From Aculops lycopersici (lineage: Eukaryota > Arthropoda > Arachnida > Trombidiformes > Eriophyidae), in the NCBI GenBank assembly GCA_015350385.1, contig WNKI01000002.1, positions 8,458,947-8,522,946 on the forward strand: a DNA stretch of 64,000 nucleotides, read 5' to 3'. Position numbers and translations under genes: made by a program. Numbering within the stretch: position 1 is the first letter of the stretch; each line of letters opens with the position of its first letter. Below are positions 51,201 through 61,766 of the stretch, in pieces. Below the pieces are notes generated by a model that saw only the letters and a program-made list of their open reading frames with translations, was not told the DNA's origin and did not search any database.

Positions 51201-51743
51201 TAACTTGTTCCAGTCGAAATCGTCTTGGTCAATATTTGCGGCGTTCTTCAGGACTTCCTCTGAGCAATCTCTATGTTGTGCCACTTGTTGCTCGATTGAG
51301 AAGCTTCCCATTGTCTTGTCTGACGCTGCAATTAGCTCGTCGGTTTTGGAAACTGGCACCTCGATGATGCATTTTGTTATTGTGTATAGTACATGCGAAT
51401 ATGTCTTACCCGTTAGATCAGGTGCAACGCAAAGTAGTGGAAACTTGCCACTTTCAATATGAGGCCAGCAATATCTTTGTAATGGGTAAGCAAAATCAAC
51501 TCCCATTAAGTCAGTCATAGATTTTGTCCGCTTGTCCTTCCCAATCAAATTTTTGATTGTCCATTGTTTCTTGTCGGCAAACAGATTGATTCCAAATAAG
51601 ACACACTCGGAACATTTGCTCTGTTTCGTAAGCTCAGCTAAACGTTTAGCTTCTCGGCGATTTCCATAAAGTGCTTCATCGTCGTATTCTTCACTCGATG
51701 GGACCATAATAGCACCGCCGCCTATCTCTTCTAAATTAGGCAT
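48207..51743 (-). CDS. TDRD12/Yb-like Tudor and degenerate helicase protein
   Basis: 1178 residues, ATG start. TDRD12 in mammals and Yb-type proteins in insects act in piRNA biogenesis in perinuclear granules. Domain order: a divergent DEAD-like helicase (motif I APDLTGKT ends at 114; ILVATPAALIKCL; motif II is DDLD at 319-322 instead of DEAD; a second RecA-like lobe follows), a CCCH-type finger around 567-600 (C...C...C...H in WRWATTGVCK to YCQNRH), a first Tudor-like module around 640-800 (KTDYGVSLDVYLRNIFELP), and a second at about 950-1005 (GVYCLAKINTLDRCRIIEI, then CLDHGDDIIV). The GKT is kept but motif II has lost its glutamate, so ATP hydrolysis is doubtful, as in other members. An acidic tail follows. 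Assignment rests on architecture; TDRD12 versus Yb cannot be separated here. Confidence 0.8.
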   Translation of the reverse strand: MPNLEEIGGGAIMVPSSEEYDDEALYGNRREAKRLAELTKQSKCSECVLFGINLFADKKQWTIKNLIGKDKRTKSMTDLMGVDFAYPLQRYCWPHIESGKFPLLCVAPDLTGKTYSHVLYTITKCIIEVPVSKTDELIAASDKTMGSFSIEQQVAQHRDCSEEVLKNAANIDQDDFDWNKLEQGVEDKLKIEDESGVNEIDNENFKSDNSWFANGDNIDLDDFRFHPKYIIISSNQLNVGKIKDSLEELKTAAYENRVGSGTLRHLPPCVRSIIPSHDDQKLATRCNESDILVATPAALIKCLGRKYILFCKTRRVFFDDLDLTLQLHNPDVREFMKHYLRYLIDKGDDADCQLCFFSKKWTDLVKQFVSEMFKQRIIMFSSIIEASLYSMLCFDLEVFESASAKTQIKLIHTLDIESQKGVKIAIICKSNEEAEKLAKSLKIDDYNIKFLSESKTHSDFKARELAPNPIYVLSDSAFEMIVDNLSDITLLIHYSLPDNWIAFDQRFRLMYKHIQAGEKGLNSIIFLRQKTDIEFAKKLYDVVARSESTLGCTKTTLRDYINKHMTFFCWRWATTGVCKLEKFIRNDRFGSYCQNRHTLISTKEEEQILRNKRKWPTQGQFKISITHLVSPSEFYFRFEEHRDIDSIEGSWTKLANTGRSDMAAFQVELDKLKDTPNCSVPLENFKKGKVYGMYAAQEGRVDRITLMEDISRDDIRVQAETRPEVLRHMFLVNQNLYHLRYSEQYSKQYLVRKTDYGVSLDVYLRNIFELPVDLARAEPKCHRGFHIGYKPIGNEPYWTEKAKKLLLEQISAGSISEIHVWLRLSNCNCFWFERITLMRRLINLESDNRLYEIDPYKELLKNNLAEAIKQAPNFCQKSTRVASMQKWLSDKQAARASYAFLNFTGKPVIPVFVLNVNQSDLSLTLRMESNNKMLVKMETELLKLLAEKKLERQEYLAVGVYCLAKINTLDRCRIIEIQDNNKIKVKCLDHGDDIIVDEDQLFKFPDSADLTDYLTYLPFQSISCQLEGLNPKILLDKELRFRLEDEIYDIARDEKDDLKVLICHQAVDRKVLLYRLMGNSKFAYPVVKLLEEKLERNDIFSSEISREVLRLPDEEEEDNEDDNQQVVELEDQGVELKSSSDCTAKLSADYFLHLYIRNIFLTLAKKELDAAIKHESAY

Positions 51744-52270
51744 TGTTAACTTATTGGTTTGGTCATTGGCTGGTTTGGGACTACCTAGGATTGGTCAGGA
51801 ATCATGCTTGAATTGTAATTAATAATAATGTCTTCAGTCAAAATTAAGTTGCAGGAATAGATCAAGTGTATGTAATGTAACTTTGATTTCCAAATCCCAT
51901 ACATGCAATAACCCAATACACGCACAGTCTGATCACTTTCTAATGGTCAGCAATCCACGTGCTTGTTCGCATAGCGCCATCCAATGCAACTCACAGATGT
52001 CCGTTTGTCTGTGCGTGCGTGTTGCGCCGGAAAAGTGTAAACAAAGGGATGAAAATTTCACGTTCCCCAATTAGATTTGCGCCTTATAGGCTGGTCATTT
52101 TACAAGATGAATTCGTTGCTCTCTTCATGCTCAAACTTGAACAGTCCCTTGCAAATCTGAGGCTATTACAACTTGACAATCAGAATTGATCACTCATCAT
52201 TCAATTGTATTGCCGAAACTCTCACTTCAGTTTGGATATTAGAGGTGAAGATTATTATTGATTATACAGT
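51744..52270. other. intergenic between the TDRD12-like and cuticle genes
   Basis: Presumed promoter of the TDRD12-like gene on the right-to-left strand and 3' end of the cuticle gene. No gene seen. Confidence 0.5.
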
Positions 52271-52276
52271 TTTATT
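52271..52276 (-). promoter_or_regulatory. probable polyadenylation signal of the cuticle gene
   Basis: AATAAA on the minus strand about 250 bases beyond the frame's stop codon. This supports a transcript that continues past the donor at 52531. Confidence 0.4.
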
Positions 52277-52531
52277 ACTCAAAATTCCCCGATTTTAGGA
52301 GACTCGAGCTCGCAAAGAGGGAGAGAGAGAGAGATCTTGTGTGTTTTCAAAAGAAAGCCAACCTCCGGATACTGATTGGTTCGTCTTCACCTGTTGCACC
52401 TCTTCTTCGCCTTGAGATGGCTGATATGGAGAGTTGAGGGTCTAGCGGAGTTTTGGGTTGCGTTGATTAGATTATTATGGTGTCATTATGATTCGAACTA
52501 GCATCTCATGGTTGCGATTAAAAATACTCAC
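52277..52531 (-). other. candidate terminal intron and last exon of the cuticle gene
   Basis: The donor AAAG/GTGAGT starts at 52531. On the minus strand further down, a TCTAATC branch-like word is followed by CTAG, CATATCAG and CTCAAG as possible acceptors between about 52450 and 52410. Downstream frames stay open for about 25 to 40 codons (one contains EEEVQQVKTNQSVSGGW) before stopping. I cannot decide the acceptor from sequence. Confidence 0.35.
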
Positions 52532-55500
52532 CTTTAAATGCTTGGAACTGGGACACCTCATTAGGTTGCCTTGTATTAGAGACCACTTCAAAGAATTTGC
52601 GTTGTCCAACTTCGATCTCGTTGTCACTAATGGTAAATCCATCCCTCATGTTTCGACTGTGCATCACTCGCCCTAAATGCAAGTTTGTCTCGCCATTGTG
52701 AATATCAGAGGTTGAGGTTATATTAGCAGTTTTATATGGATTAGAGCTACCATCGCTACCTGTCATCATGTAGGGAGCCGGCGAGGCACCTGGAATGGAC
52801 CCACCGAATCGATGATTACCCGCCCAACCGCCCGTGGGTGTTGATGAAGCCTTTTCCAAGTTTGGGTTTCCGTAATCATGTATCGCACTATGACCAGCCA
52901 CTGCCAAGAGCTCAGGCGAGCTCGTGTATCTGGCGTTCGAAATGGCAATTCCAACTACGGGACCACTTGTTGATAGGGACGTGCTAGCGGTTGGCGTGAA
53001 ACCGGAAGTTTCGAGTTTATAAGGTTGAAGTCTCGACTCACTCGATCTCCGTATTCCCGGATTGACACTGGCCATGGCAAAGGGATTCAATTGGTCGACA
53101 GATAGAGCAGTGACCGAGTTGATGAAGTCCAAGTTGATTGTGTTATTTGGAACGGATTTCTCCAAGATTGTCCTCTCAAGTTCTGGATTTTTTCGCGTCT
53201 TGTTGCCAGAAGGTTGATTGAGATCAGCAAGAACTTGATTCGGTTTAGCTTGTTGGTTTGTCGTGGTTTTGTTTAGAGTTTGTATCACCGAAGGCCAGTG
53301 TTGAATTTGTTGGGCTAAATCGCTCAAGAGTTTCAAGGTAGTGGCATTCATCTTACCCAGAGGATTTGCCTGGTTTCTCCTCTTCATGTCTATGGTTTCG
53401 ATAGGTTCTGGAAGTTTTTTCCAGGTTGTTGTTGGGTTAGCGGTCGTCGACAAGACGACAGGTGGTTTGGCAGTGGTGCTAGTGGATGTGGTGGTTGTTG
53501 TTGTGGTAGTTGAAGAGGTTGGCACACGAGTAGAATTTTCCGCTTCATTTTGGCGCCTGGATCGAAAGTAATCTCGATTATTCACCTGTGGCTCCAATTT
53601 GTGCAACGTATGCCTCGGCTGAGGATCAGTAGCATTTGTATTTTCGTTTATGTCATCATATTTGACATGCAGATTCAGCTCCGAGTTGACGCGACCTTGA
53701 TGGGGTTGAGATTGTAGTTTCAAGAGAAACGACGTCTTATTATTTGGATTCTTGAATTGCTCTAAAAGCAATTGCTGAGTCCTAAGCCTCTGTTGAAACT
53801 TTTCCAACTCGCTAACTTTTTCCGCTTGCAATTTGGCAGCCTTCACTAAACGCTGTGCCTCGAAAGAGGTGGACTCGTTGCTTGGTCCAGCTAGTGACTC
53901 GAACAAACTAAAACCTCCCCTCGAGTCATCGGAAATGTTGCTTAGTTTACTCAATGAGCCGGAAGTGGTTGTTGTCCTCTTCTTCGGAGTCGATGGTTTG
54001 TTGGGTTGGGTGTTGTTTGCATGCAAAGGTGAGCTTAAAGTCGCTGTGTTAGTTGGAGGACCATTATCACTCAAAACTCTCTTTGTAATACTCGACTTTG
54101 CCGGCTTCTGAACTTGGGGAGGTTCTGCAATCCTAAGCGCAATAGAGGGTTGAATTGAACTTGCTGATTGGCCGGCCGATCCGATGGGCTGAAAGTCGGC
54201 CAAATGATTTGGTGGCGCCGGATGTAGCGACAGGAAATTTGGCGGCGAGATTGGTATAGCTGGTGAAGGCGGCGGTGGTGGGGGCGGCCGGTGGGGTAGC
54301 TCACCGGACCGACTGCGGCCACTCAAGAGAGCATCTACGTGATTGAGTCGCGAGTTTACAATTTGATCCGCTATATCTAGATTAACCTGAATCCTTTCCT
54401 CATTCAAATCTACAGCTGGTCTTGTAAACCTATGAAGCCTTGGTGGCTGCGGCAACCCGATGACCTGTTGCATTGACCTCAGATCGTTCATCATCATACT
54501 CGACCTGTAGTCTTCAGGCATTCTAATTGTACGAACAGGTGGCGATGGTGGTGGAGGCGGTGCTTTCACTTGATCACGGAGAGGCTGTTTCACCGACCAG
54601 TCGGCTCCCTTCACTCCCGTTGGCCCAAATGTCGGCGATTTGGTTGCTGGCAGGTAGTCGTCCTGCTGCTGCATGGGTGCCGAAGTCTTAGTAAGCTCTC
54701 TAGATTGACTCTCGGGTTCTACTTGTTGATCAATTGGCACTGAAAACACAGGTGATGGTGGCGGTGACGAGCGAGAGTTTGCTGCTGGCGCCACAGTTAC
54801 TTGTTGCTGCTGCTCGTCTGCAGGATCTCTCACCGGCAGTCCTGCCGCAGGAATCTGCTGCTGATCCGAACTGGTATATTCTGACTGTCTTTGTTGTGGA
54901 CTATTGAATTGGTAGTCACGATCTCTTATTACTGGCCCGCCTTTGACTCCTCCCTTAGTCTGTGGTTTAGGTGGGAAGATGGGCGGAGGTGGTGGGAGTA
55001 GAGCGGAATTTGTATCGACTTCCGGTCGGTCGTCGCGAAGCTCGTAGTCACGGCCAGTTCCGTTCTTGAAGCCACTGCGATGCTCTTTGGTCACAACCAC
55101 CTTGTTGAAATCTGGATCCAGGTGCTCGTGTTGACTTCTATGGTAAGAATCCCCCGAAATCTCGCTTGAACTACTGCCTGTGATCACCTGTCGATTTGTA
55201 TGTTTGTTTAAAGGAGCCAGTGATCCGTATTGAGTTCCGCCGACAACAGATGGTAGTGTTGGTGGTGAAAGAGGTCCAAGTTGGTAGGAATTGAATGACG
55301 ATGGATTCAACAGGCCGAGATTGGTAATTTGCCGAGCTCTTTCCGATGCCAATCTATTCCAATAGTTTGGATTGGCCACGACATGGTCGGTGACGTAATC
55401 GTAGCTCAACTTCGGGTGACCCAACTCGCTCAATGTATTCTGATTGCTGAATGGCCGATCGTAGCTTAAAACACTGGGTCCCGATCTTTGGTTATTCATT

Positions 55501-56666
55501 GTACTCGACAGACTGAAGGTGGGTCTTAGAGGTTTGAAATTTTCTGTTAAGTTTTGTTGCGGCTGCTGCCCCACCGATTCTCGTCCAAGTTTTATCCTTC
55601 TGAACAACGATTCATCCGTCGTCACTTGAGATCCCGACCAAGTTGTTTCAGGTAAACTCAAGTTTGTATCAGGCAGCGGTGAGCGAACAGGAAGTGGGCC
55701 AAACGAGCCGCCACTTGTTGTAACACTGGGACTTACGGGCGTTAGTGGCGGCCAGAGTGTTGAACTTCCGGCGGATGGCAAACTGGATGTCGATGGAAAT
55801 GCGTAGGAGGTAAAGTTTCTAACTGGCGTGCCCACAATTGATCCCAGTGGCCTTCTAACTAAATTCTCACTTGACCTCAGAGTGGAGTAGTCATATGGAT
55901 TTAGAGGCGGAAATGTTGGCGAGTTTAAGTTTTCGCCCGGTCGCGCATAAGTGATACCCGGAATAACGGGCACCGGATTTGAGTCGATCACCACGTCAGC
56001 GGGATTTTGATTTGCTGTTCCCGGCTCTGAGGTTCGTATGTAAGCGCGAAATCCACGGTCATCAGCAACATAGTCAACATGACGATAGATTCCGTCTGGC
56101 AGCACGTATCCGTAACTTCCGGTTAGAAATTTGCCATCCCCAATCTCCTGGCGATACTGTTCAGTTTGCCCATTTTTCCCCTTGACATTGTACTGAAATC
56201 TGTAGGGTTGCAGCGGGTATGGCGGCGAGTCCAAGAACCAGGGATCCTCGTTTCTCCTACTATGAGCTGGATTTGACGGCTCTTCATCGCCCACTTGTCG
56301 TTTGCCTTGCATTCGCGCGATCGCTTTTCCGGTTTTGCTATTCACTCTGATTGGCACTTGACTGCTGGCACTCTTTTGCAAAATCGAGCTTTCTTTAACT
56401 TGTTTCTGGTCTACAGTGGTGGTTGCATTTGAAGAACTCGGCAAACTATTTGCATTCGATAGCTTGGTTTTCAATAATTTGGATGCATCTTGCAAATTGG
56501 TCTCGTTTCTCTTCGTCAACCTCAAGTTTATCGCTTGAATTTGCTGTTTCTCGTTGGTCAAATCTAGATTCTTCGGAGGTCTTGATAGAACGATTGACGG
56601 AAAGAGCAGCACTAGGATACCGAGGGAGAGCATCAATATGCTCGGCGATTGACGACGGAGCATCAT
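52532..56666 (-). CDS. large secreted cuticle protein with chitin-binding RR domain (C-terminus incomplete in this exon)
   Basis: About 1378 residues to the donor; the open frame as such stops at 52518. ATG start at 56666. A signal peptide covers 1-28 (cut near VLS/RPP). A chitin_bind_4 (Rebers-Riddiford) domain lies at about 152-216, with YRFQYNVKGKNGQTEQYRQE, GSYGYVLPDG and YVADDRGFRAYI. It is the extracellular matrix module of arthropod cuticle proteins that binds chitin. The remaining ~1150 residues are low-complexity P/S/T/N/Q-rich with several polyproline runs and a threonine-rich block, suggesting an extended cuticular linker. Most cuticle proteins are under 300 residues, so this is a long member of the class. 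The last sense codons run into GTGAGT, so the final residues of the open frame (GEYF) are probably intronic. Confidence 0.85.
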
Positions 56667-58679
56667 TTTGTCACTCCATCAACTAAACTTTATTTTACTC
56701 CCTCTCTCTCACACAAACACATACACAAAAACACACACAAGTGAATGAGCAAAACAAACAATCAAAACTAACTTGTTACCTCTTGGTCGATGGTTTGTCA
56801 AATGAGATCAGGAAACTAGAGCGCGAACAAGCTGGCTCGCTTACAAACTATCTTGGTGCTAACATAAGTTTTGCATTCTTGGCATTGTTAGTTACTAGTT
56901 GGAATTATTTGGCGTTTACTTACATTTGAATTTTCATACATTTGTTTCTCCCCTCGCTTTTGATGATAGAGACAGAGATACAAATGAGATTTAGAAAGAA
57001 TCCGGATACTCGCATTGCTCTCAGCGGCAATCTCTTCCTTCTAACCCACGAGAGTTGGATTCTATGATTAGTCATCGACCTTGATTTTAAGCAGCGAGCT
57101 GCGCGTGCGTTACTCGTGCTTGTCCAGTTAGTTTTAAAAAAGTGTCAACTGACCTTGGCGACAAATTGTTGCAGCTGTCGCCTCGTCGAGTCGTGTGCAG
57201 TCCAACGGTGAGCTTAAAGATAACTGTTTGGTGCCTTAAAGCTGTTGTTGCATAATGTGTACAGGCTAGCTCGTCTATCGTACCAACAGGTGTGTGCGGT
57301 GCGCTCACAATGACGCCTCTCGCTTTGAATGGCCACTTCGAATGGAAGCCACTGCAGCGAGAGGCAGGCACGCATACACATTCGCGCGCACAATGGACAA
57401 AAGGTTAATTTGCATTTAAATGGCGGACAGGTGGCTCCACTCAACTCAAATCCACTCGCCCCTAGTTAGAACCAAGACTTGAGCGGTGAAATTTACCATT
57501 GTTTTCTAGTAGCCACGTGAAAATCACGTAGCTACTGGTTGTTTGCACTTTATGGTCTATCCACGAGCTTCCGGCAGTTGAAAAGCTTGCCAGAGGCACG
57601 TGTCTTTCTTTTTGATACACAAACTCGTTATATCAACTCTTTCTCACTAGACTCCCATTAAGTTAGCAAAACTCCTCGTTTCGGTGGCGGCGGCGGCGGC
57701 ACTTATCTAGGAAACGAAAGCTTTAAATCTCAAGGCTCACAAGTTGAGATCTACTATAATTAGGTATTCCATCTTTTGTTGAATTTGCTTTGATCTTTAC
57801 CCCCGAAAAAACTCACTTTCTACCACATTTTTACCACTCCACTTTGAGGGCCATAAATCTTACATATGGTCTAGTTTAGACATATAACACGACCACCACT
57901 ACTACTATTGCTATAAATGTCACTCTCAGAGGCGAGCAATTGGAGTCATTTTATTTGTCACTCGCTCGTTTGTTTATCTGGTTGCTGGAACTCAAACCAC
58001 TTGTTGCGGTTGCTCTGGTTTGGAGTTAATAATATTTTAACCGACGACCTTGAAGTTTAGGTGCTAATTAAATTGAATGGCTTATGTGTAATTTCTTAGG
58101 GGTCCTCGAGCTTTAGATTAAAAGAAGCATCACTAATCCTCTAAGTGGCGCCGATAGCAACTAGCGGCGCTAGAGTTGCGTTCGCCGCCGCAGCAACAAG
58201 TGGTCGCTGGTTGGTCGCAAGTTATCACTTGCAAGTTGCAATGAAAAGATTGCCAGCTTATTAGTATTCCCTATGCGTATTCAATGAATCGAATGGACGA
58301 GATGACAAGAGATCCAGCTCAGAGATAAGGGAAAAACAACAACATTTGAATGTAATAATTTCTCTCTCCTTCTCTTCTCTTTTGTGGCTTGAAAACTCGA
58401 TTCCTCTGTCTCCTTTCTTGGCCACGACGGCGCCGGAGTTTTGCTACATATCCACGCCTTAGAGGTTGTAAATACTTATATATCAACACATATTCAATCA
58501 AAGCGGGATCCTATCGTATCCCAATTAATCTTCAGACATACACATCAATATATTAACCGATCACCTCACAACCTTGAACTTGGCTCAAGACAAACAGACA
58601 AAGACGACGGACAACAACGGGAATCCAATAGAGAGATATTCAAAAACTGCGCTAGGAGATTAGATTGAGTTAATATACA
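56667..58679. other. divergent intergenic region between the cuticle gene and phosphorylase kinase
   Basis: Shared upstream region of two diverging genes. A minus-strand donor-like GTAAGT at 56933-56928 could end a 5' UTR exon of the cuticle gene. CAACARGT words lie at 57284, 57999 (minus) and 58194. A hairpin lies at 57506-57538. No coding sequence seen. Confidence 0.5.
57506..57538. other. imperfect hairpin carrying CACGTG
   Basis: Arms 57508-57520 and 57524-57536 pair at 12 of 13 positions around a 3-base AAA loop, with two more weak outer pairs. The 5' arm contains the E-box CACGTG (57514-57519). Confidence 0.45.
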
Positions 58680-61600
58680 ATGCGAAGTCGCACAAACTCG
58701 GGCCAGAGGCTCGACTATTTCCAACGCGTCGTCTACAGGACCATTTTGGACCACCAAAACCCAGTCTCCGGATTGCTGCCCACCACATCGGCCAATGATC
58801 ACGCTTGGGTCAGGGACAATGTCTACTCGATCTTTGCCGTTTGGTCCCTGTCGATGGCGTACAAGAAGAATGCTGACTTGGACGAGGATAGAGCAAAGAC
58901 TTACGAATTGGAGCAAAGTTGTGTCAAGTTAATGCGAGGATTATTGATGGCCATGATTAGACAGGTGGAAAAGGTGGAGAAATTTAAGGAGACTCAGTCG
59001 CCGACCGATGCTTTGCACGCAAAATATTCAGCTAGCACAATGTCAACGGTCGTGGGCGACTCAGATTGGGGCCACTTGCAATTGGACGCAACAAGTTTGT
59101 ACCTGTTAGTTTTGGCTCAAATGACTGCCAGTGGATTGCAAATAATCTTCAACTTGGACGAGGTTGCCTTTTTACAAAATTTAGTCTTTTACATTGAGTC
59201 TGCCTACTGTGTTCCTGACTACGGGATTTGGGAGCGCGGGGATAAAACAAATCACGGTTTACCTGAACTAAATGGCTCCTCGGTTGGCCTGGCAAAGGCA
59301 GCTTTGGAGGCAATGGACGAGTTGGATTTGTTTGGTGGCCGAGGCGGACCCTCGTCTGTGATTCATGTTTTACCTGACAACTCTCAAAAGTGCCACGCAG
59401 TATTGCAATCAATGTTACCTAGAGAGAGTAACTCAAAGGAGGTGGACGCCGCACTGTTACCTGTCATCTCGTTTCCCGCTTTTGCCGTCGAGGACGCCGA
59501 GTTGATTGAGTTGACTCGCAAGACAATCATTGAGAAACTCCAGGGTCGCTATGGATGCAAACGTTTCTTGAGGGATGGATTTAGAACGGCTCGCGAGGAT
59601 CCCTCACGTTTATACTATGAACCTTGGGAGTTGAAAATTTTCGAAGGCATTGAATGCGAGTGGCCAGTGTTCTTTTGTTACCTAATCCTCGACGCCTGCT
59701 TCAAGGGCGACGAGGCCACCGCCGAGCACTATGCAGAGCTGCTGGATAAAATCTTGGTTAAAAACGAGGAAGGAATCAAGCTGGTGCCCGAAAGTTACAC
59801 TGTGCCGCCCGAATTGGTGGAGTTGGAGTACAAGAATCCCAATAGTCAGGATCGAGTAGTTAATGGGCAGCTCCCCTTTATGTGGGGCCAATCGCTTTAC
59901 ATTGTCTCGCGTCTATTGCTCGAGGGGTTCATTGCAGTTGGCGAATTGGATCCACTTAACCGAAGGCTCGGCGCCAACAAGCGACCGGATGTTGTGGTGC
60001 AGGTGGTTGTCTTGGCCGACGACGCAAAGTTACAAGAAAAATTAGCCAGACACGATATTCACATACAAACTGTTGATGAGGTTAAAAACATCGAGGTTCA
60101 CTCGGCTCAGGTACTAAGTCAGCTCTACAGTTACCTGGGCAAGTATCCAAAATTGAATCTCTCAGGTAGGAGCTCGCATGACGTTGGCCTGTTGAGTACC
60201 TCAAAATTATATCGCCTTGAGAATAGGATACTAGCTTTCACCCCCCAATTTGCCGACCCTCAAAGGTACTACGTAGCCTCGGATGTTGACTTGCTATTCG
60301 ATAGTCTCAAGAACGAGATTGCCTTCTTGAAAAAGTCGTGGCGCATTTTGGGCAGGCCAGTGGTGGTTATTCGGCTAGGAAGCGACTTGATTGAGAAGGA
60401 ATTTGGTCGGGTTCCCATGTCAATGTTGACAAATCTTAGGAAAATCAAATCCGGTTACATAAACGATACTCGCGTTGCGCTGGGAACTTTTGATGAGTTT
60501 TTAAGCACCAGTTGCGTCACCGATTTGAGTTTCCTCTCGGGAATGGGCGACGAATTGAAGGTTACAAGTTCAATGGCTGGAAAGGATATGTTAAATGACA
60601 TTTATGAGCGCGCTTGTCACGAGAAAAAATGGGCTCTCGTTAGGCACATGGCCGGGGTGTTGAACAAACAGGTGGAGGATCTTGCGAAGTCGTTAACGGA
60701 TCTATTGGTTAGACAGAAACAGGTAACCGTTGGAATGCCACCAAATTGCGAGTGCGCCATTACAAGACCAATGACATCGCGCGATCTAACCACTCTTATA
60801 ACTCGAGCTCATGGAGGAGAACTAAGCACTGCAATGTTGTCGCAAGAAATACTACTTTACCTCGCGATGTTTATCAGAACTGAACCGCGATTGTTTCTCG
60901 AGATGCTGAGGCTTCGCGTTGGATTAATCATTCAAGTTATGGCCAGCGAGTTGAGCCGCTCCTACAAGTGTAGCGAGGAGGAGGCCAATGACCACCTGTT
61001 AAATTTAAGTCCCTTTGAAGTCAAAGCGTTACTTCATCACATTCTGAGTGGACGCGAGTTTAAGGTTAAAAATTTGAGACGCGGTGTCTCAATTGATTAC
61101 AACTTTGACAAGGACGAGGTGGTTAAGTCAATCGTTAGCATTAAAAGTCGCTTCTCGTCCGCCTCAAATCTCATGGGAATGGCGCACGAATTTGAGGAGC
61201 TCGACCCTCAGAAGGATCGCGAAGGCCAATGGCTTAGGAGACGACGATTAGATGGTGCCCTCAATAGGGTGCCCAAGGGATTTTATCCAAAAGTTTGGTC
61301 CCTGCTAGAGAGATGCCATGGGATTAGTATCAACGGGAGGGTTTTAATGAACCAGTTAACTCGCGAGATGACTTCCGGAGAACTCAAGTTCGCCCTGCAA
61401 GTGGAACAGGTGCTCACTAGTGTTCCGCAGCCCGAGTATCGGCAACTAATGGTTGAGGCACTGATGGTGCTGACAATTATGGTTGAGCAAAATATTGTCA
61501 AAGAGTTGGGCCATGTAATTGAAGTTGAGCAAATAGTTAGAAACGCTCATGAGATTTTCCTTGATGAGCAACGAAAGAACAAGGGCAACTCGATCAGATG

Positions 61601-61766
61601 TTGCGCTAGCAAACAACTAGACCAAAGCTCGCAACAAGTGGCCTGCGGCGGCGCGGCCGACATTTGCATTTGCTTCTACGATAGCGCTCCAAGTGGCACC
61701 TATGGCACAATGACCTACCTGATGCGCTCCTACTTTTTGCGCACCGATACCGGATGCTTGAGTTGA
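58680..61766 (+). CDS. PHKA: phosphorylase b kinase regulatory subunit alpha
   Basis: 1028 residues, ATG start, intronless. The alpha subunit regulates phosphorylase kinase, which activates glycogen phosphorylase in the cytosol. It follows the family from the first residues (MRSRTNSGQRLD). Blocks seen: the glucoamylase-like domain with AWVRDNVYSIFAVW at 42-55, WGHLQLDATS at 130-139, IWERGDKTNHG, EVDAALLPVISFPAFAVED and RFLRDGFRTAREDPSRLYYE; then LPFMWGQSLYI and DPLNRRLGANKRPDVVVQV; the C-terminal EILLYLAMFIRTEPRLF, FRLRVGLII-type region, NLSPFEVKALLHHILSG, RRRLDGALNRVPKGFYPKVW and YDSAPSGTYGTMTYL. Mammalian alpha is about 1235 residues; the missing length is in the variable regulatory middle. 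It ends in GCLS, so the CaaX farnesylation box of vertebrate alpha and beta subunits is absent. Alpha rather than beta by the N-terminus. Confidence 0.93.
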   Translation: MRSRTNSGQRLDYFQRVVYRTILDHQNPVSGLLPTTSANDHAWVRDNVYSIFAVWSLSMAYKKNADLDEDRAKTYELEQSCVKLMRGLLMAMIRQVEKVEKFKETQSPTDALHAKYSASTMSTVVGDSDWGHLQLDATSLYLLVLAQMTASGLQIIFNLDEVAFLQNLVFYIESAYCVPDYGIWERGDKTNHGLPELNGSSVGLAKAALEAMDELDLFGGRGGPSSVIHVLPDNSQKCHAVLQSMLPRESNSKEVDAALLPVISFPAFAVEDAELIELTRKTIIEKLQGRYGCKRFLRDGFRTAREDPSRLYYEPWELKIFEGIECEWPVFFCYLILDACFKGDEATAEHYAELLDKILVKNEEGIKLVPESYTVPPELVELEYKNPNSQDRVVNGQLPFMWGQSLYIVSRLLLEGFIAVGELDPLNRRLGANKRPDVVVQVVVLADDAKLQEKLARHDIHIQTVDEVKNIEVHSAQVLSQLYSYLGKYPKLNLSGRSSHDVGLLSTSKLYRLENRILAFTPQFADPQRYYVASDVDLLFDSLKNEIAFLKKSWRILGRPVVVIRLGSDLIEKEFGRVPMSMLTNLRKIKSGYINDTRVALGTFDEFLSTSCVTDLSFLSGMGDELKVTSSMAGKDMLNDIYERACHEKKWALVRHMAGVLNKQVEDLAKSLTDLLVRQKQVTVGMPPNCECAITRPMTSRDLTTLITRAHGGELSTAMLSQEILLYLAMFIRTEPRLFLEMLRLRVGLIIQVMASELSRSYKCSEEEANDHLLNLSPFEVKALLHHILSGREFKVKNLRRGVSIDYNFDKDEVVKSIVSIKSRFSSASNLMGMAHEFEELDPQKDREGQWLRRRRLDGALNRVPKGFYPKVWSLLERCHGISINGRVLMNQLTREMTSGELKFALQVEQVLTSVPQPEYRQLMVEALMVLTIMVEQNIVKELGHVIEVEQIVRNAHEIFLDEQRKNKGNSIRCCASKQLDQSSQQVACGGAADICICFYDSAPSGTYGTMTYLMRSYFLRTDTGCLS

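Noticed and set aside
57087..57444. Two overlapping minus-strand frames (76 and 94 codons) upstream of the cuticle gene
   Set aside because: Cysteine- and arginine-rich chance frames in promoter-like sequence with no family resemblance.
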